From Avichristensenella sp031550095 (GTDB lineage Bacteria; Bacillota; Clostridia; Christensenellales; Aristaeellaceae), in the NCBI GenBank assembly GCA_031550095.1, contig JAVBOX010000078.1, positions 1 to 29,209 of the forward strand: DNA of 29,209 bases, given 5' to 3'. Positions 15,834 through 23,707 of this stretch are shown one piece after another. The notes under the pieces are model-generated. The model saw nothing but the letters and a program-made list of their open reading frames with translations, was not told the origin of the DNA and did no database searches. Numbering within the stretch: the first letter of the stretch is position 1; each line of letters starts with the position of its first letter. A program made the translations under genes and the position numbers.

Positions 15834-17111
15834 TTGACCGGCACCGAGAGAAATCCCCGCTGGACGCGGGACCAGATCAACTATGCTTGCATCGTCATGG
15901 AAGGGCTCTTCAACACGCTGGGCCAGGATATCATCGGCATGACCACCATCGTTCCCCTCTTTTTGTCTGAGCTGGGCGCGAGCCTTGGACTTATCGGTGG
16001 CCTGAGCACCATGCGCTCGGTGGTCTCCGCCGTGGTGCCGCTGCTCTTTGGAGGTCTGGTGGCGGCGGCGCCCAGCAAGCGCAGGCTTACCCTTGCCCTA
16101 AACGGCGTTGGCCGGGGTGGGCTGCTGCTGATCCCCCTGGCGCTTCTGCTGGGCATGTCGGGCGGCTCCATGATCGCCCTTTTCTTCGGCATCATGTTCG
16201 TTTTCTCCCTCTGCCAACCCATTACCGGCATCTCATGGAATTACCTGTTGGGCAACTGCGTCGGCCCGGAGAAGCGGGGCCGCCTGCTGGGCACCCTCTT
16301 TGGCCTTTCCGGCGTGATCACTTTTTTCTCCAGCATGATCATCAAGGGGATCCGCGCATCCTCCTCTCTTTCCTCCATGGGCCAGTATACGGCCATCTTC
16401 GCCTTGGGCGGCGCCATGGTCACCCTTTCGGTTCTATGCTTTTTGCCCCTTCGGGAGCGGAATGTGGTGGTTTCCCCCCAGGAGGAGCGAAGCCCGAAGG
16501 CATATCTGGCCATGCTGCTCTTAAGCTTCCGGAATCGGGACTACAACTGGGCCATTATCACAAACGGCCTTGGGAATCTATCCATGGCGGTCAGCGCGTT
16601 TTTCTTCCTCTTCGCCAAGGATGGCCTGGGCCTTGAGGCGGACGCCATTTCCAACCTGCTCATCGCCCAGACGCTGGGCATCATGCTGGGGGGATTCATC
16701 ACGGGAAGGGTCTCCTCCCGCTTTGGCATCAAGCGGATGCTGCTCCTGGTGGAGGGTACCGCTGCCATGGTGCCCCTGTTCGGCTTTGGCGCCCTGCATC
16801 TGGGGGCTCCATTCGCCTTCGCCGCGGCCGCCGTGTTCCTCATCGGCTTTTCTCGCAGCGGCATGGTAGGGTACCAGGCTTATATCCTGGAGGTGGTGGA
16901 GGAAAGCCGCAGCATTTACTCCATTGTGGCCAAGAGCATGGCGCTCCTGCCCCTTTCTTTCGCTAGCGTGGGCATCGGCGCGTACCTGGAGGCTCGCTCC
17001 ATGGAGCCCTTGTTCATTTTTCAGATGGCCGTTTCCATTCTGGCCGTGCTTTCGGCCACGCGGCTGAAGTTGACCGTCTATCCCCGCCCGAAGCGGGAGA
17101 GCAATGCATAG
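15834..17111 (+). CDS. MFS transporter (putative sugar/oligosaccharide carrier)
   Basis: A membrane carrier of 425 aa with about 12 helices in two halves. The first half begins at INYACIVMEGLFNTLGQDI. A charged loop after helix 6 (FLPLRERNVVVSPQEERSP) separates the halves, and the second half begins near YNWAIITNGLGNLSMAV. A GRVSSRFGIKR loop resembles the MFS cytoplasmic motif. The frame opens at an ATG at 15756, but that codon overlaps a -10 box and has a poor SD; TTG at 15834 with GGAAGGGGACGG before it is preferred, with modest certainty. First gene of an eight-gene plus-strand run; GH95 follows after 11 bp. Likely imports or exports an oligosaccharide or released sugar. Confidence 0.85.
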   Translation: MTGTERNPRWTRDQINYACIVMEGLFNTLGQDIIGMTTIVPLFLSELGASLGLIGGLSTMRSVVSAVVPLLFGGLVAAAPSKRRLTLALNGVGRGGLLLIPLALLLGMSGGSMIALFFGIMFVFSLCQPITGISWNYLLGNCVGPEKRGRLLGTLFGLSGVITFFSSMIIKGIRASSSLSSMGQYTAIFALGGAMVTLSVLCFLPLRERNVVVSPQEERSPKAYLAMLLLSFRNRDYNWAIITNGLGNLSMAVSAFFFLFAKDGLGLEADAISNLLIAQTLGIMLGGFITGRVSSRFGIKRMLLLVEGTAAMVPLFGFGALHLGAPFAFAAAAVFLIGFSRSGMVGYQAYILEVVEESRSIYSIVAKSMALLPLSFASVGIGAYLEARSMEPLFIFQMAVSILAVLSATRLKLTVYPRPKRESNA

Positions 17112-17122
17112 GAGGGCAAAGG

Positions 17123-19489
17123 ATGAAGAGGATCGCGCGGGACTACCGGATGATCTATGGAAGCGCCGCTGAGCGCTGGATTGATGCGCTGCCCATGGGC
17201 AACGGGCGACTGGGGGCCATGGTGTATGGACATACGGGCATTGAGCGGATCCAGCTCAACGAGGACAGCCTCTGGTATGGCAAGTTCATCGACCGGAACA
17301 ACCTGGCCACCCGGGAGAAGCTGCCCCTCATACAGGAAAAGGTTCTCTCCGGGGACATCAAGGGGGCGGAGGATTTAATAGCCCAGTACATGATCGGCGC
17401 ACCCAGCACCATGCGCCACTACGAGCCCCTTGGAGAGTTGGACATCGCCCTGAACCGGCAGACTCCCTTTGTCATGGGCTGGATTCCCAACAGCGAGGGG
17501 GCGGAAGATTACCGGGCGGAGCTGGATCTGATGCGGGGCATTCAGACCATCACCCATACGGAAAACGGCGTCGCCTACACCCGGGAGATGTTCGTCAGCG
17601 AGCCGGATCAGGTGCTGTGCATTCGGATACGGGCCAGCCAAAGGGGGGCCATCCGCCTGGGAGTTCAGATGGACCGCTGCCGCATTTTTGATGAGAAGAG
17701 GCCCGACGACAGGCGGCCCGGCAAGTTCTCCCGGGGTGGCGGCTGGGCGGGCATGCTCCTGGATGAGAACCATACGGTGGATGACCGTACTCTGATCATT
17801 CGGGGTCACGCGGCGGAAATCAGCTTTGCCAGCGCTGTGCGCCTTGTGACGGACGGCGCGGTGGAAAACCCCTACAGCCAGCTTCTCGCCCATGGAGCGA
17901 CGGAGGTTTGCCTGTATTTGGCCGGGGCGACGGAAAACCGGGTTGCCGATCCCCTTGCCACTGCCCTGGGAGCTGTGAGCAAGGCGGAACAAAGGGGATA
18001 TGACGCCCTGAAAGCCCGCCATATCGCCGACTTTGAGCCCAGAATGCGCGGCTGCCAGCTGGATCTGGGACCAGGGCCGGACATGGCGGTGGATCATCGA
18101 ATTCGGCTGAAGAAGGAAGGTGCCGCAGACAATGACCTGGCGGCCCTGTACTTTGCCTTTGGCCGGTATCTGATGGTTTCCGGCGGCCGGGAGGGTTCCG
18201 CCGCCTTGAACCTGCAGGGCATCTGGTGCCAGGAGTTTGTGCCCTCCTGGGACAGCAAATATACCATCAATATCAACACCCAGATGAACTACTGGCCTGC
18301 GGAGGTCACCAACCTGGGCGACATCCACGCCTCCATGTTCGACCTCATTCGCCGCATGTGGGAAAAGGGGAAGGACACCGCCCGGATCATGTACGGATGC
18401 CGGGGTGCCGTGTGCCACCACAACACGGACTTTTACGGGGACTGCGCCCCTCAGGATGTGTATATGGCATCTACCCCTTGGACCACCGGCGGTGTTTGGA
18501 TGGCGTTACACCTTTGGGAGCACTACCTGTTCACCCTGGACAAGGACTTCCTCAAGGAATGGTATTCCGTTTTGCGGGATTTCGCCCTGTTCTTCGTGGA
18601 TTTCCTTGTGGAGGACCGGGACGGGGCACTGGTCACTTGCCCTTCCGTGTCGCCGGAGAACCGCTACCTCCTGCCGGACGGCCACGACACCCCCATTTGT
18701 GCCGGGCCGGCCATGGACAGCCAGATGCTTCGGGCCTTGTTTGGCGCTTGCGCTCAGGCCAATGAGATCCTGGGGTTAGACGACCCCCTGGCGGAGGAAT
18801 TCCAAAGGACGGCGGAACGCCTCCCGAAGGATAGGGTGGGTTCCAAGGGACAGCTTCTGGAATGGCGCGAGGAGCTGCCGGAAATGACCCCGGGCATGGG
18901 GCATATCTCCCATCTGTGGGCCGCCTATCCGGGGGATGAAATCAACTGGAGGAACACCCCTGAGCTGCTTTCGGCGGTGAGAACCTCCCTGAGGCTTCGC
19001 ATGGACAACGGAGCCGGCCGGGGCGGCTGGCCCCTCGCATGGTATATCTGCCAGCATGCCCGCATGCTGGATAGCGCCATGACGGGCCGGAACATCGATA
19101 CCATGCTGCTCTCCAATGGCACGAGAAACTTCCTAAACGGCGGCTGGCATGTGTTTCAGATCGACGGTAACCTGGGGGCCACGGCAGGCATCGCGGAGGC
19201 GCTGCTCCAGAGCCACACGGGAATTCTGCACCTGTTGCCCGCTTTGCCTCCCAGTTGGCAGCAAGGGCAGGCAACTGGTTTTGTGGCGCGGGGTGGTACA
19301 ACCGTGGATATGGTTTGGCGGGAGGGCAAGCTAACTGAGGCGACCCTGTGCCCCGCTCATTCCGGCCGGATGGAGCTTCGGGCCAGTTTGTCCACCCTCA
19401 CCCGGGAAGGCGTGCCCGTGCCGGTGGAAAAGACTCCTTGGGGCATTGCCTTTGAGGCGGAAGCCAGGGCTTTGTATCAGCTGTCCTGA
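17123..19489 (+). CDS. GH95 alpha-L-fucosidase (or alpha-L-galactosidase)
   Basis: A 788-aa inverting exo-glycosidase acting on terminal alpha-1,2-linked L-fucose or L-galactose. Layout: N-terminal beta domain (WIDALPMGNGRLGAMVYG and IQLNEDSLWYG, about 18-54), helical linker, (alpha/alpha)6 barrel (about 330-700), C-terminal beta domain. Catalytic residues known from Bifidobacterium AfcA are matched: Asn383 and Asn385 in ININTQMNYWP, acid Glu512 in SPENRYL, and base Asp681 in FQIDGNLGATAGIAEALLQS. HISHLWAAYPGDEI is also typical. No signal peptide, so it works on imported substrate. GGAGGG is 6 nt before the ATG; the MFS stop is 11 bp upstream. Complete catalytic set; family call very secure, precise substrate less so. 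Confidence 0.96.
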   Translation: MKRIARDYRMIYGSAAERWIDALPMGNGRLGAMVYGHTGIERIQLNEDSLWYGKFIDRNNLATREKLPLIQEKVLSGDIKGAEDLIAQYMIGAPSTMRHYEPLGELDIALNRQTPFVMGWIPNSEGAEDYRAELDLMRGIQTITHTENGVAYTREMFVSEPDQVLCIRIRASQRGAIRLGVQMDRCRIFDEKRPDDRRPGKFSRGGGWAGMLLDENHTVDDRTLIIRGHAAEISFASAVRLVTDGAVENPYSQLLAHGATEVCLYLAGATENRVADPLATALGAVSKAEQRGYDALKARHIADFEPRMRGCQLDLGPGPDMAVDHRIRLKKEGAADNDLAALYFAFGRYLMVSGGREGSAALNLQGIWCQEFVPSWDSKYTININTQMNYWPAEVTNLGDIHASMFDLIRRMWEKGKDTARIMYGCRGAVCHHNTDFYGDCAPQDVYMASTPWTTGGVWMALHLWEHYLFTLDKDFLKEWYSVLRDFALFFVDFLVEDRDGALVTCPSVSPENRYLLPDGHDTPICAGPAMDSQMLRALFGACAQANEILGLDDPLAEEFQRTAERLPKDRVGSKGQLLEWREELPEMTPGMGHISHLWAAYPGDEINWRNTPELLSAVRTSLRLRMDNGAGRGGWPLAWYICQHARMLDSAMTGRNIDTMLLSNGTRNFLNGGWHVFQIDGNLGATAGIAEALLQSHTGILHLLPALPPSWQQGQATGFVARGGTTVDMVWREGKLTEATLCPAHSGRMELRASLSTLTREGVPVPVEKTPWGIAFEAEARALYQLS

Positions 19490-19564
19490 CGGGTGCAAGA
19501 AACGGCAGAGGCGCTTCGTCGATTTCATATAGGCGCGGTCTCGCGCGGCGAGGGAGGCGGGAGG

Positions 19565-21085
19565 ATGCGGCGTTTCATGGGATTATTTCTGGCCCTGCTG
19601 TTGGCTGTCCATTTTACGTGCATGGGGGTGTCCGCGAAAGGCCAGGATGTGGTCACCCTCACATGCTTAATCAACCATACTTGGTATCCGGTGAACAGCT
19701 TCACCGGCATCATCCCTGAGGAGATCACCCGGCGGACAGGTGTGAAGCTGAATGTGATTGTGGCAAAAGACTCCCGAAAGATCAACATGATGCTTGCCTC
19801 TGGGGAGCTTCCGGACCTGATCTACACCAGTTCCCAGTTCGATACCTTGTCCGATCCTCGGTTTTGCTATGACTATGACGCTCTCATCCAGGAATACGGC
19901 ATCCCCTGGGAAATCGGGGAGGATCTGCGCTCCAACGGGCTGCACTATTCCCGGGATGGAAAGCTCTATACGGTGATCAACCATTACACCAAGACCGAGG
20001 ATTGGCAGGCGACTGCGTCTGTGCCAATGACCGCCTCCCTGCTGGTCCGGCAGGATATCCTAGGCGCCATGGGGAACCCGCCGATTCGGACCATCGAGGA
20101 TCTGGAGGCCGTTTATCTTCGGGTTCGGGACGAATATCCGGAGATGGTGCCCCTCACGTTTGACATCACCCACCGCTTCAACATCTTCCGGATCTATTTC
20201 GGATTGGGCCTCGCGGATTTCATGGAGAGAGGGGAGGGCGGGTACGGTTTTTACGCCCGGGATTCCCGATATCATGCAATGCTGGCCTTTCTCAATCGGC
20301 TGTACCGCGGCAAATGCCTGCTTCTGGATAACTTTGCCGCCACCTCCATGCAGGCCAACGCCCTGTACAAGAGCGGCAGGGCATTCTCCCATAGCGGCTG
20401 CACCCAGAACTATAACCTGGGCATGAACAACGACTTGAAGGAGATCAGCCCTTCCTATCACTCCGTGGAACTTCCCCCTCTGGAAGGCGCGGCTTTTACG
20501 GATTCCAACCTGGGCTGGTCCGGCCTGTTCATCACAAAGAATAACAAGGACCCAGAGACGTCCATCCGGTTCATCGCCTGGATGTTCACCCCGGAGGCCC
20601 AGCGGTTGACCCAATGGGGCCGGGAGGGCATCGACTACCAGCTCAACGAGGATAACCTGCCCGTCTTTTCCAAGACGGTGATGGATGCCATTTCCACTGG
20701 AACCCACAATTATGTCTACAACCCGTGGTTTTACTTCGGGGCGTCCGCCATCGTGGAGTCCGAAGGCCGATGTGCCTTTTTGGACTTTGTGGACTATGAA
20801 AAACCCTATACCCTCATCCGGGAGCAGTATCGCAATCAGCCTTGGGTGGTGGCGGCCATGCCCCTGGAGGGCAGCCGGGAAAAGGAGATCTATGACACGG
20901 CCATGGCCATGGCCCAGAACTTCGAGACAAGGATTATCGTTTCCGAAACCGACGAGGCCTTTGAGACCCTTTATCAGGAGTACATGCGTCTCCTGGAGTC
21001 CTTGCCCATTGCCCAGTTGGAGGCCTATGTGACTGAGCAAATTCCCGTCATGAAGCGTTTCTACGCGGCGGAGGGGGATTTATGA
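19565..21085 (+). CDS. Second solute-binding protein, fused by overlap to the kinase gene
   Basis: A 506-aa secreted binding protein, paralogous to the one at 5092-6588 (shared SFTGIIPEEITRRTGV, ASGELPDL, FITKNNKDPETS, GREGIDY, THNYVYNPWFYFGAS). Signal peptide MRRFMGLFLALLLAVHF with likely cleavage after VSA (24); the Cys at 19 is not in a lipobox. The frame opens at GTG 19493, but GGGAGG before ATG 19565 and the signal peptide fix the start. Its stop overlaps the histidine kinase start by 4 nt (ATGA), so the two are translationally coupled. No permease genes accompany it; it may share the permeases at 6654-8535 or act as an extracytoplasmic sensor partner of the kinase. Confidence 0.92.
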   Translation: MRRFMGLFLALLLAVHFTCMGVSAKGQDVVTLTCLINHTWYPVNSFTGIIPEEITRRTGVKLNVIVAKDSRKINMMLASGELPDLIYTSSQFDTLSDPRFCYDYDALIQEYGIPWEIGEDLRSNGLHYSRDGKLYTVINHYTKTEDWQATASVPMTASLLVRQDILGAMGNPPIRTIEDLEAVYLRVRDEYPEMVPLTFDITHRFNIFRIYFGLGLADFMERGEGGYGFYARDSRYHAMLAFLNRLYRGKCLLLDNFAATSMQANALYKSGRAFSHSGCTQNYNLGMNNDLKEISPSYHSVELPPLEGAAFTDSNLGWSGLFITKNNKDPETSIRFIAWMFTPEAQRLTQWGREGIDYQLNEDNLPVFSKTVMDAISTGTHNYVYNPWFYFGASAIVESEGRCAFLDFVDYEKPYTLIREQYRNQPWVVAAMPLEGSREKEIYDTAMAMAQNFETRIIVSETDEAFETLYQEYMRLLESLPIAQLEAYVTEQIPVMKRFYAAEGDL

Positions 21086-22878
21086 CCGCCGCGCATGGAC
21101 AAAAAAAGGTAGGAAAGTGGTCTCCAAAGCGGTTTTTTCATAGGTTGACCACCCGCTTTATCATCCTGTATGTGGTGCTGATGTTCATTCCGACGGTCTC
21201 GTTTATCGCCATCTATTCCAACACCCTGGCCAAGCAGGTCCGGAATGAGTCCCAATACAAGGAGCAGCTCATGCTGAACCAAACGGCGGCTTTCCTCAGC
21301 AGCAGCCTTTCCGGCGGCGAGGCCATTATCAATTCGTTTCAGACGGAGAACATGCTGCTCAACCTTCTGGAGGGGAGCTATGGCTCCGCTTCCGAGGAGT
21401 TGCTCGCCTGTGTCACCTACGTACAGCCCATGATGTCCTCTATCCTGGCTACGAATCCCTTGATTCGGGATATCTTCGTGTACAGGTATCATGAAACGTT
21501 TTTGACCAACTCGGACATGGTCTTCAACCTGCCCATGATCAGCGAGTTTCCCTATGGGGAATCTTCATCCTCCCCGCCCTGGAACGCCCGCGGGTTCTTG
21601 GCGGTGGCTCCGGATCTGGTGCGTCATTGGGAAACGGAAGCGCCGGTTTCTTCCCAGTATGTGTTTCTTATCCCCATCTATAACCGAGGCTTTAATAAGG
21701 TGGCGGGCCTTTTAGAGGTTCAGATGGATATGGACCGAGCTTTGACAGCCCTGGAGCTGGCAGTCAACGGCGGCAGGCTCTATGTGTGCGATGAGGGGGT
21801 TTTTTACCCGGTCGTCCGGGCAGCGGGCGGGGCCCATCTGGACTGGCGGGGCGGCGCCATGGCTCCGTCCTTGGAGGAGTATGACCAGATGGTTTCGGCG
21901 CCCGTGGAGGGGACAACCCTATCGCTGCTATACGCGTACCGGGACGCCGCCTCGGCCAACGCTGACCGGGAGCGGAATGTGGTGCTGGCGGCGCTGATTC
22001 TCCTTTTGCCCACATCCATTGTCTGCGCGTATGTTTTTCAAATCGTCTCCCGGCTGGTTCGCTTTGGACAGCATATCCGGGCCGCTGAGGAAAGCGCACC
22101 CATGCCATTCCTGGAAAAGGCGGGCAAGGATGAACTGGGGGATGTGATCCGGGAGTACAACGCGATGGCGGCAACGATTGAGGGCCTGATCGCCCAGGTG
22201 ACCCAGGTGGAACAGTTGAAGAACGCCGCCACCTATTACGCCATGAGCTCTCAGGTAAACCCCCACTTCATGTTCAATACCCTGGAGAACATTCGGATGC
22301 AGATTGAGATGGAGCGGTATGAGGACGCCAGCCGAATGCTCTTCGTCCTGGGGCGGTTTCTCCGGTATAACATCTCCCTTCGTCGGGAGAGCGTGCTCAA
22401 GGATGAGCTGACCCATATCGAAAACTATCTGATGATCTATCGATACCGGGTTCAGAATCTCATCGACTTTTCCATTAAAGCGCCGGAGACCTTGCCCCTT
22501 GAAAGCATCCGCTGTCCTTTCTGCATGCTGCAGCCCATCGTGGAAAACTGCCTAAAGCATGGTATCCGGGACGGCGTGTCTCTCACCATCGCCATTGAGA
22601 TCCGGGAGGAAGGGGAGAATCTTCTGGTCACGGTGACGGACAATGGGACGGGCATGCCCAAGGAGGATATCGACGCCATGAACGAATCCTTTTTGTCACA
22701 TGAAAGCAGAGAGGAAGCCGGGGATGTCCATGTAGGCCTTGGCAACGTGAATGCCCGGCTCAAATACTTTTTCGGCCATGGTTATGGGCTGCGCCTTATT
22801 TCCAATGAGCCCGTGGGGCTTATCGCCCAGATCCGAATTGCCAAAACTCCAAAGCAGAACGCGCCTGGTGCGCAATAG
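21082..22878 (+). CDS. YesM-like sensor histidine kinase
   Basis: A 598-aa membrane kinase. Transmembrane helix 1 (about 25-46), extracellular sensing domain (47-298, probably dCache-like), helix 2 (299-321), HAMP (322-375), His_kinase domain with phospho-accepting His395 in SSQVNPHFMFNTLENIRMQ, and an HATPase domain with QPIVENCLKHG (N-box) and VTDNGTGMP, GLGNVNARL (G-boxes). It phosphorylates the response regulator encoded 16 bp downstream. The ATG overlaps the SBP stop. Kinases of this class sense extracellular sugars or their binding proteins and activate sugar-transport operons. No motif is missing. Confidence 0.95.
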   Translation: MTAAHGQKKVGKWSPKRFFHRLTTRFIILYVVLMFIPTVSFIAIYSNTLAKQVRNESQYKEQLMLNQTAAFLSSSLSGGEAIINSFQTENMLLNLLEGSYGSASEELLACVTYVQPMMSSILATNPLIRDIFVYRYHETFLTNSDMVFNLPMISEFPYGESSSSPPWNARGFLAVAPDLVRHWETEAPVSSQYVFLIPIYNRGFNKVAGLLEVQMDMDRALTALELAVNGGRLYVCDEGVFYPVVRAAGGAHLDWRGGAMAPSLEEYDQMVSAPVEGTTLSLLYAYRDAASANADRERNVVLAALILLLPTSIVCAYVFQIVSRLVRFGQHIRAAEESAPMPFLEKAGKDELGDVIREYNAMAATIEGLIAQVTQVEQLKNAATYYAMSSQVNPHFMFNTLENIRMQIEMERYEDASRMLFVLGRFLRYNISLRRESVLKDELTHIENYLMIYRYRVQNLIDFSIKAPETLPLESIRCPFCMLQPIVENCLKHGIRDGVSLTIAIEIREEGENLLVTVTDNGTGMPKEDIDAMNESFLSHESREEAGDVHVGLGNVNARLKYFFGHGYGLRLISNEPVGLIAQIRIAKTPKQNAPGAQ

Positions 22879-22894
22879 GGGAGGAGGGCTTTCA

Positions 22895-23680
22895 ATGAAA
22901 ATCCTTGTCGTCGACGACGAACAGATCATCGTACAGGGAGTCACAAGGCATCTGTCGAAGATGCAAGGGGTTGATCTGCAGGTGATGGGGGCTTGTTCCG
23001 GCAAGGAAGCGCTCAAGGCCATGGAGTTCTTTGTGCCGGATTTGCTGATCACGGACATCCGTATGCCGGACATGGACGGCCTTCAATTGATTGCCGAGGT
23101 GCGCAAGCGGGGGCTATGCGGGGCATTCATCATCCTGACGGCCTATGAGGTGTTCGAGTATGCGCGCCAGGCGGTGGAGAACCGGGTGCTTAGCTACCTT
23201 GTGAAACCCATTGACTTTGACGCGCTGGAGGAGCACATCCGGAACCTGGCCATGGCCCAGACCATTCAGGTGGATGTGAGCCAGGTCCTTTCGCGATATG
23301 AGCCCTTATACGCCCATATCTCCCGAAACGACCTTTCCCACGCCCTGACGAAAATTGTCCGCTATATCCGGCAGAACTTCTCCAAGAACCTTTCCCTCGT
23401 CCATCTGTCCGTCTACTCCGGCCTTTCGGAGAATTACATCTGCGCCTTGTTTAAAAAGGAGCTGGGAATCACCTTTTTGGACTATGTGTATGAACTTCGG
23501 CTGAAATGGGCCATGGAGCTTCTCCTGACGGAGCCGGAAAAGACCATCCAGGAGATCGCTCAGAAGGTGGGTTACCATAGCGACCGGCAGTTTTTTCGCC
23601 TCTTTCGCGATCGGCTAGATATGTCGCCCCAGAAGTTTCGGGAGCTGCACATAAGACAGTGGGACGCGCAGCCGGTTTAA
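22895..23680 (+). CDS. YesN-like response regulator, AraC-family DNA-binding
   Basis: A 261-aa cytoplasmic regulator. Receiver domain (1-118): acidic pair in VVDDEQ, phospho-acceptor Asp54 in LLITDIRMPDMDG, Thr82 and Lys104 (LVKPI). AraC domain (about 155-255) has two helix-turn-helix units: LSVYSGLSENYICALFKK and IQEIAQKVGYHSDRQFFRLF, ending in MSPQKFREL. This is shorter than classic YesN (usually over 350 aa), since the long middle domain is nearly absent. GGAGGAGGG precedes the ATG by 6 nt; a longer frame from 22751 lies in the kinase gene. Predicted to activate the locus, possibly through TATACC repeats at 8680 and 15562. Confidence 0.95.
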   Translation: MKILVVDDEQIIVQGVTRHLSKMQGVDLQVMGACSGKEALKAMEFFVPDLLITDIRMPDMDGLQLIAEVRKRGLCGAFIILTAYEVFEYARQAVENRVLSYLVKPIDFDALEEHIRNLAMAQTIQVDVSQVLSRYEPLYAHISRNDLSHALTKIVRYIRQNFSKNLSLVHLSVYSGLSENYICALFKKELGITFLDYVYELRLKWAMELLLTEPEKTIQEIAQKVGYHSDRQFFRLFRDRLDMSPQKFRELHIRQWDAQPV

Positions 23681-23707
23681 CCTTTTTCTACAAAAGGAGG
23701 GAGTCCC

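Noticed and set aside
17375..18421. A 348-aa minus-strand frame within the GH95 gene
   Set aside because: Antisense shadow of a well-supported GH95 coding region; low-complexity composition and no domain.
20060..21040. A 326-aa minus-strand frame opposite the second solute-binding protein
   Set aside because: Antisense shadow; the plus-strand protein has a signal peptide and a full-length paralogue. The same applies to 5062-6102 on the plus strand opposite the first SBP.
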